Positions 9,538 to 19,109 are shown, numbered from the stretch's first letter. The stretch is 64,000 bases of DNA from Betaproteobacteria bacterium Ga0077532 (GCA_001464895.1 LNEE01000038.1:1-64000), one strand, 5' to 3'. Made by a program: numbers and translations. Notes: generated by a model from the sequence alone, not told the origin.

Positions 9538-10892
9538 GTTCCTCGCCCCGCGCTCGCCTCGCCCTGTTCGCCCAGAACGGGCTCTTCGTCGTCCTGCTCG
9601 TGGCCGCCGTCCTCCTGCTCGCGCGCCTGTCGCAAGACCACTTCCGTCAGTGGGACCTCACCCAGAACGCCCGCAACAGCCTGAGCCCCGGCACCGTCCA
9701 GACGCTCGCCGTATTGAAGGGTCCGGTGACCGTCACCGCGTACTACACCGCCGAGCAGGATGCCTCGGTCGGCGACATCCGTCAGCGAATCGCCGAGTTC
9801 ATGACGCCGTACCGACTCGAGAAGAGCGATCTCACCGTTTCGTTCGTCGACACGCGCGCCGATCCGAAGCGTGCCGAAGCCGCCAACATCCGGATGAACG
9901 GCGAGATGGTCGTGACGTTCGACGGCCGCAGCGAACACCTCACCGCGCTCGACGAGCAGTCGTTCGCCAACCTCCTCGCCCGCCTCGCCCGGAACGCGGA
10001 ACGACAGGTGTTCTTCCTCGACGGCCACGGTGAGCGCAGCCCGAAGGGCATCGCGAACCACGATCTCGGCGAGTTCGGTCGGCGCCTCGAAGCGAAGGGA
10101 TTCAAGCTCTCGGTGGTGAATCTCGGCGTGGCGCCCGCGGTGCCGGACAACGCGTCGATGCTCGTCATTGCCGGCCCCGGCGTGGATCTCCTGCCGGCCG
10201 AGGTCGCGAAGATCCGCGCGTACATCGATCGCGGCGGCAGCGTCTTCTGGTTGCTCGACCAGGAACCGTTGCACGGATTGCAGCCCATCGCCGAACTCCT
10301 CGGTCTGCAGCTCACCCCGGGCGTGGTGGTGGACCCCGCCGCCAACGAGTTGCGCGGCGCCGGCCCCGTCGCGATCGCCTTCGCCTACGGACGCCACCCC
10401 GCCACGCGCGGCTTCTCGCTGAACACTGCCTTTCCGAACGCCCGCCGCATCGCGGTGAACGACGATGCGAAGGTCTGGCGGGCGACGCCGCTGGTCGAGG
10501 TGGCGCAGGCGGGTTGGGTCGAGACCGGTCCGCTGGATGCCGAGGTGAGCTTCGACAAGGCGCGCGACATCCGCGGGCCGGTCACGGTGGTCACCGCGCT
10601 CGAACGCGATCTCGACGGGAAGATGCAGCGGATCGTCGTCTCCGGCAGCGGCGACTTCCTCGCGAACACGTACGCGGGGCTGCTCGGCAACATCGACCTC
10701 GGCATCAATCTCGTCAACTGGCTGGCCGGCGACGAGGGCCTCATCACGCTCGAGCCCCGTTCGCGCATCGATGCGAATCTCGAGCTGTCGCGCTCGTGGC
10801 TGGTGTTCATCGCGCTCACCTTCCTGATCGTCCTCCCGGCCGCATTCCTCTTCACCGGCGGCATGATCTGGTGGCGCCGCCGCCGCGCATGA
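9534..10892 (+). CDS. GldG-family ABC transporter auxiliary protein
   Basis: A 452-residue protein with one N-terminal membrane helix (about residues 12-30), a large periplasmic part with the ABC-type_uncharacterised (DUF2341/GldG) pattern, and a C-terminal membrane helix ending in a run of Arg. Its ATG overlaps the permease stop (ATGA). In Bacteroidetes GldFG are linked to gliding. In Proteobacteria the homologues are uncharacterised and presumably act on an envelope substrate. Confidence 0.85.
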   Translation: MSSSPRARLALFAQNGLFVVLLVAAVLLLARLSQDHFRQWDLTQNARNSLSPGTVQTLAVLKGPVTVTAYYTAEQDASVGDIRQRIAEFMTPYRLEKSDLTVSFVDTRADPKRAEAANIRMNGEMVVTFDGRSEHLTALDEQSFANLLARLARNAERQVFFLDGHGERSPKGIANHDLGEFGRRLEAKGFKLSVVNLGVAPAVPDNASMLVIAGPGVDLLPAEVAKIRAYIDRGGSVFWLLDQEPLHGLQPIAELLGLQLTPGVVVDPAANELRGAGPVAIAFAYGRHPATRGFSLNTAFPNARRIAVNDDAKVWRATPLVEVAQAGWVETGPLDAEVSFDKARDIRGPVTVVTALERDLDGKMQRIVVSGSGDFLANTYAGLLGNIDLGINLVNWLAGDEGLITLEPRSRIDANLELSRSWLVFIALTFLIVLPAAFLFTGGMIWWRRRRA

Positions 10893-10920
10893 GCGGCGCC
10901 GTGCGCATGGAACCACCGCC

Positions 10921-11775
10921 ATGAAGGGCAAGATCCTCGTCAACGCCGTGCTGCTCGCGCTGGTCGCCGGGCTGGCGCTGTGGATGACCCTGCGTCCCGG
11001 CAGCACGCCGGTCGCAACACAGGCCGTGTCGCAGCTGAAGGCTGCGGATGTGACGTCGATCCGCATCGCCCGCAACGGACTCCCCGAAATCGTCCTCGAA
11101 CGCGAGGGCAGGCACTGGATCCAGACCGCCCCGTTCCGCGCCCGCACCGATGCTACCCAGGCCGGGCGCCTGCTCGACCTGCTCGCCGCCCAGGCCGCCG
11201 TGACGTTTCCCGCCGAGGATCTCGCGCGGTTCGAACTCGACAAGCCGTTCGCCAAGGTCACGATGGGTGGCCAGCTGGGCAACCAGGAGTTCGCGTTCGG
11301 GATGATGAACAGCATGACCAACGAGCAGTACGTGCTGTCCGGCAACACCGTCTATCTCGTGCCCGCAATCTTCGCCTACGGATTGCCCACGAGCGCCGAC
11401 AGTCTCACCACGCACATGCTCCTCGCCGAGGACGAAGTCCCGGTGCGGTTCGAGCTGCCGGGCGTCACGCTCGCCGCGAAGGACGGCAAGTGGACGCGCT
11501 CCGACGACGACAAGGCCTCGCAGGACGACCTCGCGCGCTGGGCCGAGGAATGGCGCTTCGCCTCCAGCCTCGCGACCCAGGCGACCACCAGCGCGCCGAA
11601 GGGCGAACGGCTCCGCATCGAACTCGCCAACGGCCGCACGCTCGACCTCGTGGTCGTGAAGCGCGCGCCCGAGTTCATCGTCGCCCGGCCCGATGAACAA
11701 CTGCAATTCGTGTTCGGCGCGGACAAGGCGGCCCGGCTTCTTTCGCCGCCCACCGAACCGGCAGGCGACCGATAG
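10921..11775 (+). CDS. DUF4340 domain protein
   Basis: A 284-residue protein with an N-terminal membrane anchor (residues 5-23) and a periplasmic DUF4340 domain made of repeated beta units. DUF4340 proteins are regularly encoded beside GldG-like proteins, so this is probably another extracytoplasmic part of the same transporter. The 28-bp gap from the previous gene and the shared strand place it in the same operon. The exact role is not known. Confidence 0.85.
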   Translation: MKGKILVNAVLLALVAGLALWMTLRPGSTPVATQAVSQLKAADVTSIRIARNGLPEIVLEREGRHWIQTAPFRARTDATQAGRLLDLLAAQAAVTFPAEDLARFELDKPFAKVTMGGQLGNQEFAFGMMNSMTNEQYVLSGNTVYLVPAIFAYGLPTSADSLTTHMLLAEDEVPVRFELPGVTLAAKDGKWTRSDDDKASQDDLARWAEEWRFASSLATQATTSAPKGERLRIELANGRTLDLVVVKRAPEFIVARPDEQLQFVFGADKAARLLSPPTEPAGDR

Positions 11776-11788
11776 ACGGGCGCACGGC

Positions 11789-12604
11789 ATGCCCGAACTC
11801 CCCGAGGTCGAGACCACCAGGCGATCCCTCGAACCGGGCCTGCTGGGCCGGCGCGTCGTCGGCGTCACCGTGCGAGATCGTCGGCTGCGCTGGCCCATCG
11901 CGCCGGAGTTCGAGGCGCGGCTGACGGGCGCCACCATCGCCACCGTCGGCCGCCGCGCGAAGTACCTCCTCGTCGGCACCGATCACGGCGTCGCGATGAT
12001 CCACCTCGGGATGTCGGGCAGCCTGTTGCACGTGCCGGCCGACACACCGGTCGTGAAGCACGATCACGTCGATGCGGTGCTCGACGATGGCACCGTGCTG
12101 CGCTTCCACGATCCGCGGCGCTTCGGGAGCATCCACTGGATCGAGGGCGATCCGGCGACGCATCCCCTGCTCGCCGCGCTGGCGCCGGAACCCGCCGAAG
12201 CGGAGTTCGACGGCACCTACCTGCATCGCATCACGCGCGGTCGCGCCGTCGCGATCAAGCACGTCCTGATGAACGGCCAGCTCGTCACCGGTGTGGGAAA
12301 CATCTACGCGTCGGAGGCGCTGCACGTCGCCGGGATCAATCCGAAGGTGCCCGCGCGCCGGCTGTCGATGGCGCGCTGCGAGCGCCTGGTCGGTGCGGTG
12401 AAACAGACGCTCGCACGCGCGATCGCGGCCGGCGGATCCAGCCTGCGCGACTACGTGGACGGCGCCGGCAACCGCGGACACTTCCAGACGGAGTCGGCGG
12501 TGTACGGCCGCGATGGCGAACCCTGCCTGCGCTGCGGCGGAACGATCCGGCTCATCCGCCAGGGTCAGCGCTCGACGTACTACTGCCCGGGATGCCAGAC
12601 GTAA
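11789..12604 (+). CDS. mutM: Formamidopyrimidine-DNA glycosylase
   Basis: A 271-residue base-excision repair enzyme removing 8-oxoguanine and formamidopyrimidines. The catalytic N-terminal Pro with PELPEVE is present. The H2TH region contains the conserved Lys and GVGNIYASEAL. The C-terminal zinc finger has CLRCGG and YYCPGC. The ATG at 11789, 13 bases after the DUF4340 stop, gives the required MPELPE start. It is usually divergent from the TPR-lolB-ispE operon; here the ABC cassette lies between them. Confidence 0.97.
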   Translation: MPELPEVETTRRSLEPGLLGRRVVGVTVRDRRLRWPIAPEFEARLTGATIATVGRRAKYLLVGTDHGVAMIHLGMSGSLLHVPADTPVVKHDHVDAVLDDGTVLRFHDPRRFGSIHWIEGDPATHPLLAALAPEPAEAEFDGTYLHRITRGRAVAIKHVLMNGQLVTGVGNIYASEALHVAGINPKVPARRLSMARCERLVGAVKQTLARAIAAGGSSLRDYVDGAGNRGHFQTESAVYGRDGEPCLRCGGTIRLIRQGQRSTYYCPGCQT

Positions 12605-12626
12605 CGGGCGCACCCGCGGTCTGCCG

Positions 12627-13880
12627 TCAGCACGCCACGACGTACGGCAACCAGGCACCGACGACGGTGAGCGCCACGCCGGGCACCACGTGCAGGGCGA
12701 AACGGCGGTTGCCGTAGAAGATCGCGAGCCCGATCTTCATGAGCGCATTCGTGGTGAACGCGGCAAGCACCGGAACGGCGGAGGCACCGGCGTCCAGATG
12801 TCCTTCGCGCACGAGCGACGCGACGGACACCGCCGCCGCGTGGGCGTCCGCGAAGCCGGCCAGGGCGCTGGCCACCACCAGCCCGGCATCTCCCGCCCAC
12901 GCACTGAGGGCCGCGGAGGTCACGAGCGTCACGGCCACGATCGCCGCAAAGCCCAACGCCGCGCGAATACTGAAGGCGCGTCCCTCGTCGGGCTCCACGT
13001 CCGCTGGCGACCGCAATCCGAGCACCGTGTAGACCGCGCCCCACAGGGCTGCCGCGAGGCCGGCACCCGCAAGCGATGGCGCCAACGCGGAGAGCACCGC
13101 ACCACTTGTGACCGCGAGCACGGCCGTGAGCTGTACGACCGTGGCGACCGAGGACAGCACTGCCGCCGCGGCCGCAGGTCGCGCCGCGGCCGGATCGCGC
13201 ACGGCCCGGGCAGCCATCGCACCCACCGTGGCGGCGCTGGACACGAATCCGGACACAAAGCCTGCCAGGGGAAGGCCGTAGCGGGTCCCGAGGGCGCGCG
13301 TCGCCACGTGGGCCGCCGAGCCGATGGCCATGACGAGCACGACGATCAACCAGAGTGTGTGCGGGTTCAGCGCGGCGAACGGGCCCATGCCCCGGTCCGG
13401 CAGGAACGGCATGACCACGAGTGCCGCCGCGCCCAGCACGAGACCATCCTCCAGCTCCCGGGCCGACAGCACGCGCTTCACGAAGCCGTGCATGCGGTCG
13501 CGCGCCGCGAGCAGGATCGCCACGCAGACGCCGATCGCGGACGCGGCCGCCGCATCGCGCACCGCGAGCCCGCCCAGCAGCACGGTGACCACCATCGCAG
13601 TCTCCGTGGTGACGCCGGGATCCCGATCCTGGCTGCGCCAGTGCCCGACCGCGGCGAACGCGGCCACCCCGGCCGTGACGACCGCCAGGAGAACGGCATC
13701 CCCCAGCAGCAACGCACACGCCCCTGCGACAGCCGTCAGCGCGAAGGTGCGCAGGCCCGCCTGCCCCCGCCGCGGCCCCTCTCCCTTGCGGCGTTCGCGC
13801 TCGGCACCGATCAAGAGACCGATGCCGAGCGCCACGGCGACGCCAAGCAACGGTAGGCCGTCCACGTCGTTGAAGGTCAC
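12627..13880 (-). CDS. MgtC/SapB-type membrane protein with DUF4010
   Basis: A 417-residue polytopic inner-membrane protein. The N-terminal MgtC-like domain (about 1-140) carries GLLIGAERERR and GLRTFALTA. The C-terminal DUF4010 domain consists of hydrophobic helices. MgtC-family proteins are linked to survival at low magnesium and modulation of ATP synthase, but this long two-domain branch is uncharacterised. The start is GTG. It is convergent with mutM and no partner gene is evident. Confidence 0.85.
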   Translation of the reverse strand: MTFNDVDGLPLLGVAVALGIGLLIGAERERRKGEGPRRGQAGLRTFALTAVAGACALLLGDAVLLAVVTAGVAAFAAVGHWRSQDRDPGVTTETAMVVTVLLGGLAVRDAAAASAIGVCVAILLAARDRMHGFVKRVLSARELEDGLVLGAAALVVMPFLPDRGMGPFAALNPHTLWLIVVLVMAIGSAAHVATRALGTRYGLPLAGFVSGFVSSAATVGAMAARAVRDPAAARPAAAAAVLSSVATVVQLTAVLAVTSGAVLSALAPSLAGAGLAAALWGAVYTVLGLRSPADVEPDEGRAFSIRAALGFAAIVAVTLVTSAALSAWAGDAGLVVASALAGFADAHAAAVSVASLVREGHLDAGASAVPVLAAFTTNALMKIGLAIFYGNRRFALHVVPGVALTVVGAWLPYVVAC

Positions 13881-13984
13881 GATCGCACCGCCGCGCAGAG
13901 ATCGGCCGTCATCGCGCGCGCGAGCGGATACAGGTACCGCTGCATCCGGCAGGGTCGGTCATGGCGATCGGCATCGCCGCTGCG

Positions 13985-14437
13985 CTACTTCACCTCGACG
14001 ACCGCGCGCATGCCCGCCTCGGTGTGGGGGCGCGTGGAATTCACGTCCTCGAACCGACCCGTCTTCACGGGCACGAACCACCACTCCGCGGTCACACCGG
14101 GCTTGACCTCGATGCGGCGCACGGCGCCGTAGACCTCGGCGCTGGGCTTGCCGTCGGCACCCATGATGGTCACCTTGCGCGTGAACACGGCCTCGGCCAG
14201 TCCCGGGGACGCGAAGTAGTAGGCCTCGGCGCCGACGTTCTGGAGCCGCAGCGCGTACAGCTTCCCGGTCTCGAGAGTGAGCGAGTCCGGCGAGAAGCGG
14301 TGTTCGCCCTCGGCGTTCCCCAAGGTGATGGTGAGACGCGTCGGTTCCTGCCGCGTGAGATCGCCGGCGGCGTGCGAGGTGGCGGCCACCAACGCCAGCG
14401 TGAGAGACAGGGCAAGGATGGGGGGTCGAAGCGACAC
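13985..14437 (-). CDS. Exported cupredoxin-like protein, copper site eroded
   Basis: A 150-residue protein with a signal peptide (about residues 1-23) and a cupredoxin-like beta sandwich. The C-terminal ligand loop keeps His138 and Met143 in the usual H-x4-M spacing. The Cys expected three residues before the His is Thr135, and the His expected in the N-terminal strand is Tyr74 (AYYF). A type I copper site is therefore unlikely. The start is GTG. It could bind another metal or serve a structural role. Confidence 0.7.
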   Translation of the reverse strand: MSLRPPILALSLTLALVAATSHAAGDLTRQEPTRLTITLGNAEGEHRFSPDSLTLETGKLYALRLQNVGAEAYYFASPGLAEAVFTRKVTIMGADGKPSAEVYGAVRRIEVKPGVTAEWWFVPVKTGRFEDVNSTRPHTEAGMRAVVEVK

Positions 14438-14701
14438 TGGGAGATTCTCCTATCGATGCGCGGGATGCACGCGACTGCGGCACCACCCACGAGAGCGACA
14501 TCGTACGTGCGCAGCCGCCCGGAACGAACTCCCGGGACGCAAGTGCCCGATGCGGGCATCACTGGAAGGTCCGACAGCATGTCTTGCGCCTGCCACGGCA
14601 TCAGTGCGCCGACCATGACCGTCAAGACCTGGCCCCGCCGGAACGAGGCGCTGCCGCGCGCCGGAATGCCGAACCTGCGAAGTGGCGATCCGCACCTGCA
14701 A

Positions 14702-15808
14702 TCACGCGTATGCGTACCTCGCCATGAAGGCGCGATCGATCCGATCCTTCCACCGCCACGCCCACGCGCCCCCGGTCGAGAAGGGTCCCCACGAGGCGAT
14801 GGCGTGGCCGTCGCCGGTGGACAGCAGGGCAAGCGTCCGCTTCTGGGGAAGATAGGGCTGCGGCGTGTCTCCTGCCAGCGCACGCAGCAGGTTCGCGGCG
14901 AGCGGCGGGCCCTGCCGGACCGCGTACACACCCGACTTCGGACGAACGTGGCGGCTCACCGTGGCCACGTCCCCTGCGGCGTACACGGCCGGATGCGAGA
15001 CCGACCGCAGGCAGGCATCGACCGCGACGAAGCCGTCCGCATCGAGCGCGAGTCCGCTGGTCTGCAACCATGGCGGCGCAGCCGCCCCCGTGGCCCAGAC
15101 GATCCACTGCGCCTCGGCGGTGCGACCGTCGGACAGCCGCAGGCCGTCGTGCGCCACGCGCTCGACGCGATGCCCGAACACCATGCCGATGCCACGCGCG
15201 TCGAGCGCGGCCCGGATGCGACGCCTTGCGGCAGGCGCGTGGCTGGGGAGCAGATCGGGGGCCTCGCCAAAGAGCGACACAGCGGTGTCGCGGCCCGCGC
15301 GGCGCAGGCGCGCGCGCATCGAGAGCGCGAGTTCGACGCCACCGGCGCCGGCGCCAACGACCGCAATGCGTCGGACCCGCGCGGGCGGCTCGTCGAGTAC
15401 CGCCTGCCACGCCTCCAGGAAGCGCTCGACGGGTTTCACGCTGATACCGAAGCGGTCGGCCCCGTCGATCGACCGGAGGGGAGGCACGGAGCCGGTGTCG
15501 ATGGACAAGGCGTCGTACGGAAGCGCGCTGCCATCGTCGATGCGCACGAGGCCGGCGTCCGCCTCGATGCCCGTGATCCGCGCCTGCAGGAAGCGCGCGC
15601 CCGCGAACTGCGCCAGCGGCGCCAGATCGATGCACGCCTCGCGATACGTGTAGTGCCCTGACACGACGCCAGGCAGCATGCCCGAGTACGGAGTGAGCGG
15701 AAGCGGGCTCACCAGCACGACCTCGATACCGGGGCGCTGGGCGAGTCCGAGCCGTCGCAGCACCTCCACGTGTGCATGTCCGCCGCCCGCGAGGATCAGG
15801 CGCTTCAT
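14702..15808 (-). CDS. FAD-dependent NAD(P)H dehydrogenase, SelD-associated type
   Basis: A 368-residue two-dinucleotide-fold oxidoreductase related to type II NADH dehydrogenase. The N-terminal GGGHAHVEVLR motif is the variant found in the domain often fused to selenide-water dikinase; here it stands alone. The second nucleotide motif, GAGAGGVELA, is in the middle, and a GDVA motif marks the flavin site. It is 16 bp downstream of the TIGR04282 gene on the same strand, so they probably share a transcript. Confidence 0.85.
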   Translation of the reverse strand: MKRLILAGGGHAHVEVLRRLGLAQRPGIEVVLVSPLPLTPYSGMLPGVVSGHYTYREACIDLAPLAQFAGARFLQARITGIEADAGLVRIDDGSALPYDALSIDTGSVPPLRSIDGADRFGISVKPVERFLEAWQAVLDEPPARVRRIAVVGAGAGGVELALSMRARLRRAGRDTAVSLFGEAPDLLPSHAPAARRRIRAALDARGIGMVFGHRVERVAHDGLRLSDGRTAEAQWIVWATGAAAPPWLQTSGLALDADGFVAVDACLRSVSHPAVYAAGDVATVSRHVRPKSGVYAVRQGPPLAANLLRALAGDTPQPYLPQKRTLALLSTGDGHAIASWGPFSTGGAWAWRWKDRIDRAFMARYAYA

Positions 15809-15824
15809 GAAAGCCACCCGGGCA

Positions 15825-16535
15825 TCACGACGCGCCCCCGCCCGACTGCCGGGCGACGAGATCCGCCACGAGCGGTGCCAGCTCCGGCCGTTGGAGCATG
15901 GTGTGGATGTCGTCCGGTCGATCGATGTCGGTACGCACGGCCAGGAAATGCGCGCGCCAGCCCAGCGCGGCCAGTCGCTCGCGTGTGATCCGCAGAACGT
16001 CCGCGGTGCTCCAGGGCATCGCCTCGAACAGCGCGGCGGCGGGGCGTCGCAGACCGAGAAGCCAGTAGCCGCCATCCTCGGCCGGTCCGAGCACCGCGTC
16101 GACGCCATCGCGGAGCGCCTCGGCGGCCTCGACGAGATCCGAAGTGCACAGGTCCGGCGTGTCCGTACCCACGACGATCGCGCCGGCCGCATGGGCGAGT
16201 GTCGTCGCGAACGCGCGATGCATGCGCTCGCCGAGATCACCGTGGCCCTGCGGTTCGAGCGTCACGCCGTGCCGGCGGCGGCAGACCTCGAAGAACGCGT
16301 GGGTCGGATCCGGTGCGCACATCAGCACGACGGGACCGACCGCGGCGCGCGCGGCGGTGTCTAGCGTGCGGCGGGCGAAGCGCGCGGCGAGCACGGCGGC
16401 ACCGCCTTCGCCGAGGGTCGGAACGAGCCGCGTCTTGACGGTGCCCGGGTCCGGCGCCTTCGCGAACACGAGAATCGGCACCGGCGCGACGTCAGCCACG
16501 ATGCCTCGGATAGCTGCGTGCGAGCCGTGCGGCAT
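15825..16535 (-). CDS. TIGR04282 family glycosyltransferase-like protein
   Basis: A 236-residue protein of the DUF2064 / rSAM-selenodomain-associated transferase 1 family, with FAKAPDPGTVKTRL near the N-terminus, GTDTPDL in the middle and the GPAEDGGYWLLGL motif. These are nucleotide-sugar-transferase folds of unproven chemistry. The ATG at 16535 overlaps the next gene upstream by 44 bp. A GTG at 16499 would overlap by only 8 bp and retains every motif. It is paired with TIGR04283 as is usual for the family. Confidence 0.9.
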   Translation of the reverse strand: MPHGSHAAIRGIVADVAPVPILVFAKAPDPGTVKTRLVPTLGEGGAAVLAARFARRTLDTAARAAVGPVVLMCAPDPTHAFFEVCRRRHGVTLEPQGHGDLGERMHRAFATTLAHAAGAIVVGTDTPDLCTSDLVEAAEALRDGVDAVLGPAEDGGYWLLGLRRPAAALFEAMPWSTADVLRITRERLAALGWRAHFLAVRTDIDRPDDIHTMLQRPELAPLVADLVARQSGGGAS

Positions 16536-17199
16536 CGACGCCGAGGAAGTACGCGAGGCGAAGGCGCCACATCAACAGGACGGTGCGCACGACGCCGTGC
16601 TTCTCCCATCGACGGCCCGATGTCGTGACCCTCGCGCGGAGACATGCGGGGCGCCCGAGGCGACGTAGCCGCTTCGAGATCTCGACGTCCTCCATCAGCG
16701 GTTGCAGCGGAAAGCCGCCCACGGCGTCGAAGGCCGAGCGGCGACAAAAGATGGCCTGGTCGCCGGTCGCCACCCCGGTGAGCCGGGAGCGCAGATTCAT
16801 CATCGCCGCGATGACGCGAAGCAGCGCGGGGCGACCGTTGATGCGCACGTCGAACCGCCCCCACACGTGGCGGTTGGTGCCCAGTGCCGCGAGCACGAGC
16901 CGGTCGGCGTCGACAGGCAGTTCGGTGTCGGCATGCAGGAAGAGCAGCGCATCTCCGTGCGCGACGCGGGCGCCTACGTTCATCTGCGCAGCTCGGCCCG
17001 GTGGCGACACCGCCACGCGATCGCAGGACGGCGTCGCGAGGTCGACCGTGGCGTCGCGACTGCCGCCGTCGACGACGATGACTTCGCACCCACGACCGCG
17101 CAGCGGCTGCAATCGCGCGAGCGCAGCACCGATGCCCGCAGCCTCGTCGAGGGCGGGCATCACGATCGACAGCGGAGGCGTTGGCGGCGTCGAAGTCAT
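16492..17199 (-). CDS. TIGR04283 family glycosyltransferase
   Basis: A 235-residue GT2-fold enzyme of the rSAM-selenodomain-associated transferase 2 family. SIVMPALDEA is at the N-terminus, VIVVDGGSRDAT marks the nucleotide site, FLHADTELP carries the DxD-type metal site, and GDQAIFCRR follows. The ATG at 17199 gives the standard family N-terminus. It is first in a minus-strand run with TIGR04282 and the SelD-type dehydrogenase. The donor and acceptor are not known; arsenosugar or sugar-phosphonate chemistry has been suggested for the family. Confidence 0.9.
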   Translation of the reverse strand: MTSTPPTPPLSIVMPALDEAAGIGAALARLQPLRGRGCEVIVVDGGSRDATVDLATPSCDRVAVSPPGRAAQMNVGARVAHGDALLFLHADTELPVDADRLVLAALGTNRHVWGRFDVRINGRPALLRVIAAMMNLRSRLTGVATGDQAIFCRRSAFDAVGGFPLQPLMEDVEISKRLRRLGRPACLRARVTTSGRRWEKHGVVRTVLLMWRLRLAYFLGVDAARLARSYPRHRG

Positions 17200-17258
17200 G
17201 GTGAGCGAGCCTACACGAACGGGGTATGCTCGACGCGTTCCGGTTCGGAGGATGCGCG

Positions 17259-18152
17259 ATGCTGAAGATCGAAAAACATCGGTTCGTGGGCGACAAGGTG
17301 ACCTATCGGGATACGCCCAATCGCGGGGGAAAGTTGACACCCCGATACCTCGTGTTCCACTACACCGCCGGCCGGTCCGCGGCGAGCTCCGTGGAGTCGC
17401 TCTGCACGCGCAAGCCGAGCGGGAACGCCTCCGCCCACATCGTGCTCGGCCGGGACGGCGCCATCGTGCAGCTCGCTCCGTTCGACGTGGTCACCTGGCA
17501 CGCCGGGCAGAGCCAGTGGAACGGTCTGGTGGGCCTCAACAATGCGTCGATCGGCATCGAGATGGACAACGCCGGCCCGATGAACCGCGTGGGGACGAGT
17601 TACGTGGCGTGGTTCGGGAAAACGTATCCCGACAAGGAGGTGATGGTCGCCGAGCACAAGCACGGCGGCGGGGTGCGCGGCTGGCACGCATACACCGAGG
17701 CGCAGATCGCGCGCGCTCTGGAGATCGCCGACCTCCTGGTGGAGCATTACGGCCTCGAGGATGTGCTCGGTCACGAGGACATCGCCCGCGGCCGCAAGCA
17801 GGATCCGGGGCCGGCGTTCCCGCTCGCATCGATCCGTTCGCGCGCGCTCGGTCGCGATCACGACGAGGCGCCGCACTACGTGGTGACGGCCACCTCGCTC
17901 AACATCCGCAGGGGTCCTGACGGATCGTTCGAGACCGTCGCGCCGGCGCTGAAGAAGGGCACGGTCGTCACGATGCTCGAACAGGGCAGCCGCTGGAGCC
18001 GGGTGGAAGTAGATGGCCCCACCGATGTGGAGGGGTGGGTGAACAACGCGTTCATCACGAAGCAACCGGACGCACCCGTCAGTGCCGCCAGGCGTGCGGC
18101 ACCGAAGGCAGCGCCCGCCGTCGCACGGGCAGGGGCGAAGCGCCCGCGATAG
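17259..18152 (+). CDS. N-acetylmuramoyl-L-alanine amidase with SH3 domain
   Basis: A 297-residue protein with an Amidase_2 domain (about residues 20-190). The zinc-ligand and active-site segments FHYTAG, SAHIVLGRDG and LGHEDIARGRKQDPG (His and Asp) are intact. A bacterial SH3 domain (about 205-265) and an Ala/Pro/Lys-rich basic tail follow. It cleaves peptidoglycan side chains. The ATG at 17259 is chosen for a GGAG 8 bases upstream. No signal peptide is seen, as in phage-type endolysins and AmpD-like amidases. Confidence 0.88.
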   Translation: MLKIEKHRFVGDKVTYRDTPNRGGKLTPRYLVFHYTAGRSAASSVESLCTRKPSGNASAHIVLGRDGAIVQLAPFDVVTWHAGQSQWNGLVGLNNASIGIEMDNAGPMNRVGTSYVAWFGKTYPDKEVMVAEHKHGGGVRGWHAYTEAQIARALEIADLLVEHYGLEDVLGHEDIARGRKQDPGPAFPLASIRSRALGRDHDEAPHYVVTATSLNIRRGPDGSFETVAPALKKGTVVTMLEQGSRWSRVEVDGPTDVEGWVNNAFITKQPDAPVSAARRAAPKAAPAVARAGAKRPR

Positions 18153-18177
18153 CGCGTCTGCGCCCGGCGCTGGAACC

Positions 18178-18981
18178 TCAGCGCTTCACGTCGTTCAGCG
18201 CCCAGTCGTAGTCGAGGTACCGGACCTTGACGCGCCTGTCCTCGATCAGCTTGCGATCGGCGGGCGCGTCCGCCAGCAGCCCGCCGTACATGCCGAGGAA
18301 CTGCTCCACCGACTTGATGCCGCGCAGGCCGGCGCTGAAATCCTTCTCGTACCAGTCGAAGAGCTTCGAGACTTCGAGCTTGCCGTCGGCGTACCGGTTG
18401 CGCGTGCGGTCGCCGAGAAAGCGCACCACCTGCTCGTCCAGCTGCCGTTCGAGCCGCGACGCCTCGTAGGGCTCTTCGCGCAGCATCGGGCAGCCGACGG
18501 ACGCGCACACGACCGCGAAGTGGATGCGTGGGTCGTCGAACACGCCGCGGGCGCGGATGGTGTCGTGCTCCAAAGCGTCGAGATGCATCGGCTTGCCGAG
18601 GAGGGTGAAGAAGCGGTCCTTCCACGGGTTGCCGATCACGGTGCCGAAATCGCGGATCGACTTCAGATCGGGATAGCGCGTGAGGACCTTCTCGACGGTG
18701 AATGCGTTGTAGGCATTGATGAGGAACGCGAGCTTCTGGGCCCGTTGCCAGGTGGCGTACTCGTCGGGGGTGACGGCCGACACCGACTGGAGATACGTGC
18801 CGAGCTGGGCCCGATCACGCGACATCCCCGTGTAGTCGACCCGCGATGACCGTGCGCCTTCGCCCAGCACCAGATGGCGCTTCAGCAGCGCGCCCCAGGT
18901 TGCGTGGGTGTGATCGAAGGCGGCCGAGGCGTCGACTGCGCAGAGGAGGATGAGGGCGAGGAAGAAGCGGAGGAAGGGCAT
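18178..18981 (-). CDS. Exported DUF547 protein
   Basis: A 267-residue protein with a signal peptide (about 1-20) and a DUF547 domain. It shows the typical FLINAYNAFTVEKVL, FDDPRIHFAVVCASVGCP and FDWYEKDF segments with the conserved Cys. The function is unknown. The family recurs next to ArsS-like radical SAM, TIGR04282/04283 and VTT-oxidoreductase genes, which are all close by here. It lies 128 bp downstream of the oxidoreductase and is convergent with the amidase. Confidence 0.88.
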   Translation of the reverse strand: MPFLRFFLALILLCAVDASAAFDHTHATWGALLKRHLVLGEGARSSRVDYTGMSRDRAQLGTYLQSVSAVTPDEYATWQRAQKLAFLINAYNAFTVEKVLTRYPDLKSIRDFGTVIGNPWKDRFFTLLGKPMHLDALEHDTIRARGVFDDPRIHFAVVCASVGCPMLREEPYEASRLERQLDEQVVRFLGDRTRNRYADGKLEVSKLFDWYEKDFSAGLRGIKSVEQFLGMYGGLLADAPADRKLIEDRRVKVRYLDYDWALNDVKR

Positions 18982-19109
18982 CGGGGCGTCTGGCCTTGAT
19001 CGGGGCGTCGGATGGCAAGGAGCCGGCGCGATGGTGGAAGCGGCCGGCGCGTTCACATGGTATCCCGTCCACATAGGCCTGGCCCGATGTCGGACGACGA
19101 ACCCGCCAC

